Source: CALCEB01 sp035531475 (GTDB taxonomy: Bacteria; Acidobacteriota; Terriglobia; UBA7540). Taken from it: a stretch of DNA of 39,571 nt. This document shows, piece after piece, positions 31,891 through 39,571 of the stretch. The notes beneath the pieces are model-generated. The model did not search any database and was not told the DNA's origin. It saw only the letters and a program-made list of their open reading frames with translations. The stretch lies in assembly GCA_035531475.1 (NCBI GenBank), contig DATKST010000137.1, positions 1 to 39,571 of the forward strand. The letters run 5' to 3'. Position numbers and translations under genes: made by a program. The stretch's first letter is position 1, and each line of letters opens with the position of its first letter.

Positions 31891-32487
31891 ATGGATTGGC
31901 TCTTTTATCTTTCGGGCGCGGTGGCGGTTGCCGCCACCCTCATGATGCTGACGCGGCTCAACGCCGTGCATGCGCTTCTGTATCTGATCGTCTCGTTGCT
32001 TGCGGTAGCGGTCGTCTTCTTTGTCATCGGAGCGCCGTTTGTCGCGGCCCTGGAAGTGATCGTCTATGCCGGGGCGATCATGGTGCTTTTCATCTTCGTG
32101 ATGATGCTGCTCAACCTCGGCCGCCGCGCCGTAGACCTTGAGAAGTCGTGGATGGACCCCGGCATGTGGGTGGGGCCTGTTATTCTGGCGCTGATTCTGG
32201 CGGGGGAAGTCATCTACCTGTTTTGGGGAACGGGCGCCCAGGGCCCGATGGCGGGTGTCATCAGCCCGAAGCAAGTTGGCTTGGCAATGTACGGACCTTA
32301 CCTGCTCGGGGTTGAGCTCGCCTCCATGCTTTTGCTGGGCGGGTTAGTCGGGGCTTATCACCTCGGTTACGAAAAACGGAGTCCAACGGAGAAACTGAAT
32401 CATGATGTCCGTGCCGTTCACACACGGTCTGATTCTGGCGGGGATCTTGTTCGCGCTGGGAGTGACCGGTCTGCTGGTTCGCCGTAA
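31891..32487 (+). CDS. nuoJ: NADH-quinone oxidoreductase subunit J
   Basis: A five-helix membrane subunit next to NuoK and NuoH. The motif FVAALEVIVYAGAIMVLFIF marks the third helix with its pi-bulge region. The frame gives 198 residues and overlaps nuoK by 86 bases. The last 25-30 residues (from about EKLNHDV) are polar and unlike the family, whereas helix 5 ends near residue 165. The extension may follow loss of an older stop codon. No good ribosome binding site precedes the ATG at 31891. Confidence 0.93.
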   Translation: MDWLFYLSGAVAVAATLMMLTRLNAVHALLYLIVSLLAVAVVFFVIGAPFVAALEVIVYAGAIMVLFIFVMMLLNLGRRAVDLEKSWMDPGMWVGPVILALILAGEVIYLFWGTGAQGPMAGVISPKQVGLAMYGPYLLGVELASMLLLGGLVGAYHLGYEKRSPTEKLNHDVRAVHTRSDSGGDLVRAGSDRSAGSP

Positions 32488-32710
32488 TCTGTTGTTCATC
32501 CTCATGTCGCTTGAGGTCATGGTGAACGCCGCGGGTCTGGCGTTTGTTGTCGCCGGATCGCGCTGGGGACAGGCGGATGGGCAAGTGATGTTTATTTTCA
32601 TTTTGGCCATGGCCGCCGCAGAGGTTTCCGTCGGCCTGGCGCTCCTGCTTCAGCTTTATCATCGCTACCGCACGCTGGATGTGGATGTCTTGAGCGAGAT
32701 GAGGGGATGA
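32402..32710 (+). CDS. nuoK: NADH-quinone oxidoreductase subunit K
   Basis: A 102-residue, three-helix membrane subunit with two buried glutamates used in proton transfer. They are seen in FILMSLEVMVNAAGL (helix 2) and MAAAEVSVGLAL (helix 3). The length matches the family (about 100). The ATG at 32402 or 32405 lies inside the nuoJ frame. GGAG about 10 bases upstream could serve either. It is followed by nuoL after one base. Confidence 0.96.
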   Translation: MMSVPFTHGLILAGILFALGVTGLLVRRNLLFILMSLEVMVNAAGLAFVVAGSRWGQADGQVMFIFILAMAAAEVSVGLALLLQLYHRYRTLDVDVLSEMRG

Positions 32711-32711
32711 G

Positions 32712-34600
<1,889 letters not shown>

Positions 34601-34604
<4 letters not shown>

Positions 34605-36112
34605 TACTTCTCTGGCTCATTGGCATTCCGCTCGCCGCCGGCATCCTGGCCTGGATGTTTGCCCGCTGGAGCGACCTTGCCGCCCGCTGGATCTCGCTGC
34701 TTTCAACCATCCTTTGCTTTGCGCTGAGCCTCGGCCTTTGGCGCCGCTATGCTGGAGAAGCCCATCTGCTCTCCAATGGAAAATGGTTCATCGAAGTCAA
34801 TGCGATTTGGATTCCGCAGCTCGGCATTCATTTCCACCTGGCCATGGACGGCCTGAGTCTGCTGATGGTGGCGCTCACCTTCTTGCTGGGCATCATGTCC
34901 GTACTCACCTCCTGGCGGGAGATCAAGCAGGGTGTAGGCTTCTTCCATTTGAACTTGATGTGGATTCTCGCCGGCATCGTCGGTGTGTTCCTTGCCGTGG
35001 ATCTATTCCTGTTCTACTTCGCGTGGGAGCTGATGCTGGTCCCCATGTATTTCCTGATCGCCGTCTGGGGCCATGAGCGCCGCACCTATGCCGCCGTCAA
35101 GTTTTTCATCTTCACCCAGGCCTGCGGCCTTTTGATGCTCATCAGTATCCTGGCGCTTTACCTGATTCACCATTCGGAAACCGGGGTGTATACGTTTGAA
35201 TACAAGGACCTGCTTGGCACCTCCATGGCGCCGCACACCGCGTTTCTGATTATGCTCGGCTTCTTCATTGGCTTCGCGGTGAAATTGCCGATGTTTCCGT
35301 TGCACCCCTGGCTGCCGGACGCCCATACCCAGGCCCCGACGGCAGGCAGCGTCATCCTGGCCGGGCTCCTGCTGAAGACCGGCGCTTACGGGTTGATCCG
35401 GTTCGTCATTCCCCTTTTCCCGCAAGCGTCGCACCAGTTTGCGCCGGTCGCCATGACCCTCGCCGTCATCGGCATCATCTATGGCGCCGTCATGGCCTTC
35501 GCCCAAACTGATTTGAAACGCCTCGTCGCTTATACCAGCGTCAGCCACCTGGGTTTCGTCTTGCTTGGCATCTATGCGTGGAACGATCTGGCGCTGCAAG
35601 GCGCACTGATCAGCATGATCTGCCACGGGATCAGCACCGGCTCGCTCTTCATGCTGGTCGGACAACTTCAGGAACGCACCCACACTCGCGAAATGGGCAA
35701 GCTCGGTGGCCTGTGGGCAACCATTCCGCGCATGAGCGGAGTCGCCATGTTCTTTGCCATGGGATCCATGGGACTGCCCGGCCTCGGCGACTTTGTTGGC
35801 GAGTTTCTGGTGCTGCTCGGAACTTACAAAGCGGGCTTTACCGGCTGGGCCATCGCCGCAACCATCGGCGTTCTCTTCTCCACTCTTTACGCTCTGCGGT
35901 TCATCCAGCGCGCTTACCACGGGCCGAATACAAACCATTGGTCCATCCCCGACCTCGCGGCGCGGGAAGTCATCATCTATGTTCCGATGATGGCCATCCT
36001 GCTCTGGCTCGGGCTTTATCCGCAATTGGTTCTCCGGACGTTTCAGCCCGCCATGCGTAACTTGCAGCGGTCGGCCAGCAACCGCCAATCCTTCGAGGCC
36101 GCCAATCGATGA
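34601..36112 (+). CDS. nuoM: NADH-quinone oxidoreductase subunit M
   Basis: The second antiporter-like proton pump, 503 residues from the ATG at 34601. I prefer this start because it makes the same ATGA overlap with nuoL seen at other junctions, and the hydrophobic first helix (ILLWLIGIPLAAGILAW) begins at once; starts further upstream would add an Arg-rich segment that is antifamily. Conserved segments include FYFAWELMLVPMYFLIAVWG and LPDAHTQAPTAGSVILAG. The stop overlaps nuoN by 4 bp. Confidence 0.97.
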
Positions 36113-37563
36113 CCCCGATGAACAGCTCCGACATCACGGCTCTCTTACCGTTAATCTTGATCACTGCGACCGCGGTAGTGGTGATGATCGCTGCCGCCAT
36201 TCGCCGCAGTCACGCCGTCGCGGCGGTCTTGACCCTCCTGGGGCTGGCCATCACCTTTGCCTCGCTCTGGTATGTGTCGCCGCTCGCGCCCCGGCAAGTT
36301 GGGCCGCTGCTAACAATTGACGGCTACTCCCTTTTTTATACCGGCCTGATTGTGGCGGCAACAGCCGCCGTGGTGGTTCTTTCTTACGGGTATTTTGAAC
36401 GGCAGACGGAACACCGCGAAGAACTCTACATCCTGATTTTGGTGGCTGTGCTGGGATCTATGGTTCTGGTAGCCAGCGATCACTTCATATCGTTCTTCCT
36501 GGGCTTGGAAATCCTCAGCATTGCTCTTTATGCATTGAACGCCTACTTGCGCGACCGGGCGTTGCCCCTCGAGGCCGGGATCAAGTATCTGATTCTGGCC
36601 GCGGCGTCGGCGGCATTCCTGCTTTTTGGCATGGCCTTCATTTATGCCGAGCTTGGAACGATGCAGTTCACCCGCATCGCATCCCTGATGCTGGGCGGCT
36701 CCAACCTTGACCAGCCGGTGCTCGTCGCGGGCTTGGCGCTCATCATCACCGGCTTCGGATTCAAGCTCGCTTTGGTGCCTTTCCACCTTTGGACTCCCGA
36801 TATTTATGAGGGAGCTCCGGCGCCGGTGACGGCGTTTGTGGCGACGGTTTCCAAAGGCGCCATGTTCGCTCTCTTGTTGCGGTACTTTTATACGATCTCC
36901 ATCCGGCGGTTTGATTCCATCTTTTTGGTTCTTGCCATCATCGCCGTTGCCTCCATGATCGCAGGGAACGTGCTCGCCCTGCTCCAGAACAATGTGAAGC
37001 GAATTCTTGCCTATTCGTCCATCGCCCACATGGGGTATGTGCTGGTCGCGTTCCTGGCCGGAGGGGCGATGGGCGCGCAGGCGGTCACCTTTTACTTGGT
37101 GGCCTATTTCATCACCACCCTCGGCGCTTTTGGCGTCGTTACTGTGCTATCTCCGTCCGACCGTGACGCCGACCGCCTGGAGGATTACACCGGCCTCTTC
37201 TGGCGCCGTCCCGCCCTCGGATCGATTCTCACGCTGATGTTGCTTTCGCTCGCGGGCATCCCGTTGACTGCGGGCTTCTTCGGCAAGTTCTACATCGTGG
37301 CGGCTGGCGCGTCCTCCGCCATTTGGGGGCTCATTATCGTGTTGGTGCTCACCAGCGTAGTGGGGCTTTACTATTACCTTCGGGTTGTGGTCGCCATTTT
37401 CAGCGCCCCCGAGGCGGCTGCCGAAGAGTTGCCGCTCCTGCCGGTCCCAGCCTCGAGCGGAATCATCTTGGGAGTGCTCGGGCTCCTGCTCGTGTGGCTT
37501 GGGGTTTACCCGGGCTATTTGCTTGGAATTGTCACCACCGCCGTCAGAAGCATCACCCATTAG
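36109..37563 (+). CDS. nuoN: NADH-quinone oxidoreductase subunit N
   Basis: The third antiporter-like proton pump, next to NuoK. The 484 residues contain FFLGLEILSIALYALNAY (the conserved Glu of TM5), LVPFHLWTPDIYEGAPAPVT (broken helix and its loop) and NVKRILAYSSIAHMGY. The length is normal for the family. It ends the operon. The ATG at 36109 fits the 4-bp overlap; ATG 36118 is an alternative. Confidence 0.97.
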   Translation: MTPMNSSDITALLPLILITATAVVVMIAAAIRRSHAVAAVLTLLGLAITFASLWYVSPLAPRQVGPLLTIDGYSLFYTGLIVAATAAVVVLSYGYFERQTEHREELYILILVAVLGSMVLVASDHFISFFLGLEILSIALYALNAYLRDRALPLEAGIKYLILAAASAAFLLFGMAFIYAELGTMQFTRIASLMLGGSNLDQPVLVAGLALIITGFGFKLALVPFHLWTPDIYEGAPAPVTAFVATVSKGAMFALLLRYFYTISIRRFDSIFLVLAIIAVASMIAGNVLALLQNNVKRILAYSSIAHMGYVLVAFLAGGAMGAQAVTFYLVAYFITTLGAFGVVTVLSPSDRDADRLEDYTGLFWRRPALGSILTLMLLSLAGIPLTAGFFGKFYIVAAGASSAIWGLIIVLVLTSVVGLYYYLRVVVAIFSAPEAAAEELPLLPVPASSGIILGVLGLLLVWLGVYPGYLLGIVTTAVRSITH

Positions 37564-37658
37564 ATTGAATTGTTCACCCAGCGAGTGGCCCGCCATCATG
37601 ATTTTGTGTCTTCGTTTCTTCTCTTCTTTTCATCAACTTGCCATCTTCACCTGCCTAT

Positions 37659-37678
37659 GAGCCGTCAAGCGGCTCTTT
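37659..37678 (+). terminator. Weak terminator candidate after nuoN
   Basis: GAGCCG-TCAAG-CGGCTC forms a 6-bp stem followed by TTT. It lies 96 bases after the nuoN stop. The stem and T run are both short, so this could be a weak terminator or a chance palindrome. Confidence 0.35.
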
Positions 37679-38178
37679 CCGCCCGGACCAGAATGTAATC
37701 AATCATGCCTATCCGGATAGCTTAGAAAGCTGTCACATCGACAGTTTGTCCAAGTTGCCCGCCGGCAAACCCGGAGGGGCGCGGAGAAGATGGAGGCTGG
37801 CACGAATACTTCGACTTAAAATGCGAGAGACCCGGCCGGAGGGAGGCGAGAGTTGCGGCCCGAGCCTTGGCTCGATGCCTGGGCGATGGTGCAGGTGGCA
37901 GCAGGCGCCCCGCCGCGCGCCAGATTCACAATACCGGGGAGACCGAAAATACCATAGAGTGAGACCATGGATCAGGCTGCATGGCCGGGGCTCTTGGCAT
38001 TTCGAAGTCAGGTTCCATTCGGATCCCCGCGGGGCGAGTCTACTGTTGGAGGCTGATGGGCTCTTGGGCGATTTAGGATGGGTAATGCCACAGGCTGTAC
38101 GCCGCCCCCGCAAACGCCTGAAACCACGTGGATTAAGCTGGATAAATGAGCATGCAAGGATGGAATGGAAAAGAGAGG

Positions 38179-38213
38179 ACAGTGGCCACTCTCATGGGGT
38201 GAGTGGCCACTGT
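38179..38213 (-). terminator. Strong hairpin after the PEP-CTERM gene
   Basis: ACAGTGGCCACTC (38179-38191) and GAGTGGCCACTGT (38201-38213) pair perfectly over 13 bp with a 9-base loop. On the minus strand the stem begins 15 bases after the PEP-CTERM stop codon and is followed by CCTCTCTTTTCC, a pyrimidine-rich run. Position and shape fit a terminator for that gene. Confidence 0.55.
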
Positions 38214-38228
38214 GGATAGTAAAAAGAC

Positions 38229-38855
38229 TTAGGATTCCAACCGGTTGAGTGAAAGCTTGCTCCGCCGGACCAGAAACGCCGCAAGGAAAAGGCCTATTCC
38301 AAACAGAGATAGGCTTGTGGGCTCTGGGCTTACGCTCAGCGTGCTCAACAGGACATTCCCGGAAGTACCGGCGCTGATGCCCAGATACGGCGAGCCGTCG
38401 ACAAAGCTTATAGGAATTTGAGTATCGTTCCCGGTTCCGTTGGGAATAATCTCTGTTCCAAGCTGACCCAGGGTGTTGGAGACCCAGATGTCATAATTCT
38501 CGCCGGACTGAACGCTGCCGATGCTCAGAAATCCCGAGGTGAATTGTGCGAGGAGTGGCGTCAGGTCAATCTGGACGAACGCCGAACCGCCGATCTCGTT
38601 GTTAGGCAGCCCAGCAATTCCCAGACCCTGCTCATCGCCCCCAAGGTTCTTACCGTAGAGATCTGTGGGAGAATTCATGTTAGAAAAGCCGTAAGCCGTC
38701 AACGTGATACCGCCGGCTGTGTAGGTGTGCGACGTCCCCAAGACGCCAGTGGGAGAGTCAAAGTTCCAGGTAATGGGATTGGTATTGGCCCAAGTGGTCG
38801 TGGCGAGCAACATTGCCGCGCCAATGATTGCTGCGGTCGTCAATTTGAGGCGCAT
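38229..38855 (-). CDS. PEP-CTERM sorting-domain protein
   Basis: A 208-residue exported protein. Residues 1-23 are a signal peptide (LTTAAIIGAAMLLATTTWA). The middle is a low-charge, Gly/Thr/Ser-rich, probably beta-rich region of unknown function. The C-terminus has VSPEPTSLSLFGIGLFLAAF followed by LVRRSK: a PEP motif, a hydrophobic helix and a basic cluster, the signal cleaved by exosortase in Gram-negative bacteria that make extracellular polysaccharide. AAGGAG sits 8 bases before the ATG at 38855 on the minus strand. No exosortase gene is in the window. Its upstream region carries repeated TTTGCACG words and a sigma-54-like promoter. Confidence 0.88.
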   Translation of the reverse strand: MRLKLTTAAIIGAAMLLATTTWANTNPITWNFDSPTGVLGTSHTYTAGGITLTAYGFSNMNSPTDLYGKNLGGDEQGLGIAGLPNNEIGGSAFVQIDLTPLLAQFTSGFLSIGSVQSGENYDIWVSNTLGQLGTEIIPNGTGNDTQIPISFVDGSPYLGISAGTSGNVLLSTLSVSPEPTSLSLFGIGLFLAAFLVRRSKLSLNRLES

Positions 38856-39219
38856 ACTGTATCTCCTTATTTGTTATGCGTTTGCACGCATTTCCCGTTG
38901 CCGAGCCAGCTCATCCAGAGTTCAGGTCGGGTTGCACGCTCATTCCGTGCAAACATCGCGCCCCCACCGGTTAGTTTGCACGTGGGCTTCCAATTCTGTC
39001 CTGTGGCCGTAAGTTATATAATTAATAACGAGTTATACTTTATAATTAATGATTAAGGATGAAAACCAAAAGTGAAAAACGCTAGCATTATAGGGAAAAA
39101 AGTTTCTCATAGCCTTCTGAAGGTCTGGCGGATCTTCCCTTTTGTTATAGGCGGGATTTTCTGTCGAACTGCTTGGGATGAAGGCAGTTAGGCGTTCCGC
39201 AAGGTGTGCGACCGCCTGA
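38856..39219. other. Upstream region of the PEP-CTERM gene, to the partial transposase
   Basis: The 364 bases contain no gene. The first 130 hold the TTTGCACG motif cluster and the sigma-54-like site. From about 39010 to 39110 the sequence turns AT-rich (TTATATAATTAATAACGAG), unlike its surroundings. The part next to 39220 is probably the end of the insertion sequence, but no terminal repeat can be confirmed with only one end in view. Confidence 0.5.
38880..38982 (-). promoter_or_regulatory. TTTGCACG motif cluster with sigma-54-like promoter
   Basis: Four copies of a nine-base word occur: GTTTGCACG at 38880-38888 and 38974-38982, GGTTGCACG at 38930-38938 (one mismatch), and the inverted CGTGCAAAC at 38946-38954. 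The middle two form an inverted repeat. Read on the minus strand, GGGCGCG-ATGT-TTGCA (38948-38964) fits the sigma-54 pattern TGGCACG-N4-TTGCA at most key positions, including GG and GC spaced by 10. Transcription would start near 38937, about 80 bases before the ATG. Confidence 0.45.
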
Positions 39220-39571
39220 CTACATGTCCGGAAGGGTGACGCCCAGAGCCTGGAGAATTTCTTGCTGGCGCGCGTCCGGCTGGGGCAGTTGGGTCATTGT
39301 GGTTTTCTCATCGACCTGGTAATGCAATAGGCACAGACGCGTTACGACCCGCAGCGCATCGGGCAGGGTGATGGCTTGCGGGCCGGTTCCGGTGGTGCCG
39401 AAGGCCGCCCGTAGCCGCCGTTCGATTTCCCGGCTCAGCTTCAGCGCCAGCAGCCAGCAGAACACGTGCCCCCGCGTGCGGCTCTCTTTGCGCACCCACA
39501 CCGGCCGCACTTCCAGTAAGCCCGTCTTCAGGGTGCGGAAGTCGCGATCCACCTTCTCGAGCACCATGGTG
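39220..39571 (-). mobile_element. C-terminal part of DDE transposase, IS4/IS1634-like (cut by window end)
   Basis: The minus strand is open from the window end to a stop at 39220. It begins with VDRDFRTLKTGLLEVRPVWV, followed by RTRGHVFCWLLALKLSREIE. The pattern F-R-LKT-LL-RP-V-R-RGHVF is the C-terminal part of DDE transposases of the IS4 or IS1634 type, including the final catalytic region. The N-terminal portion lies beyond the window. An ATG at 39567 is internal rather than the true start. Whether the full element is intact is not visible. Confidence 0.75.

Larger units (their letters stand above)
37564..38228. other. Gap between nuoN and the PEP-CTERM gene
   Basis: The 665 bases hold no gene I can support. 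A 193-codon plus-strand frame (37638-38219) and a 126-codon minus-strand frame lack start signals, hydrophobic pattern and known motifs. A terminator-like stem after nuoN (37659-37678) and a strong inverted repeat (38179-38213) are the only structures seen. Confidence 0.5.

Noticed and set aside
37638..38219. A 193-codon plus-strand open frame after nuoN
   Set aside because: It has no ribosome binding site, an Arg/Gly-rich composition without domain signals, and its end runs into the terminator-like hairpin of the opposite gene. It was left as unannotated sequence.

Overview
The window looks like a chromosomal segment of a GC-rich, Gram-negative bacterium. Acidobacteriota is the best guess, but it is an inference. 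In favour are an rpsO-pnp pair, a full 13-gene complex I operon with fused nuoCD, a heteromeric RND efflux set, a PEP-CTERM surface protein, and intergenic gaps filled with several families of GC-rich palindromic repeats. I see no rRNA, tRNA or CRISPR array.

Layout. 1-114: the C-terminal end of an ISKra4-type transposase cut by the window edge. 558-3316: rpsO and pnp, housekeeping translation and RNA decay. 3317-3918: a gap packed with palindromic repeats. 3919-5368: a two-gene unit in which a nuclease-like N-terminal domain is fused to a minimal nucleotidyltransferase (MntA-type antitoxin), overlapping a HepT-type toxin gene. 5369-6127: a nested miniature inverted-repeat element and a decayed, truncated sugar-phosphate isomerase-like gene. 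6128-13595 (minus): an mdtABC-like efflux operon with 4-bp overlaps throughout. 13948-15426 (plus): a CoA-acylating methylmalonate/malonate-semialdehyde dehydrogenase. 15423-21526 (minus): class III aminotransferase, APC permease, aldehyde dehydrogenase and GABA-type aminotransferase in one orientation. 21649-22491 (plus): the divergent regulator, with MerR, XRE and cupin domains in one chain. 22895-37563 (plus): nuoA-B-CD-E-F-G-H-I-J-K-L-M-N. 38229-38855 (minus): a PEP-CTERM protein. 39220-39571 (minus): the C-terminal end of a DDE transposase cut by the window end.

How the genes fit together. The 15.4-22.5 kb block reads as uptake and oxidation of an amine or omega-amino acid: import by the permease, transamination by one of two PLP enzymes, oxidation of the semialdehyde by one of two dehydrogenases, and control by a PuuR-like sensor carrying an extra MerR head. 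The NADH produced could be used by the complex I encoded next door. The most unusual items are the nuclease-like/MntA fusion with HepT, the three-domain regulator, the reach of palindromic repeats into operons and coding sequence (including an in-frame insertion and a C-terminal tail in gabT), and a cluster of TTTGCACG words overlapping a sigma-54-like promoter before the PEP-CTERM gene.
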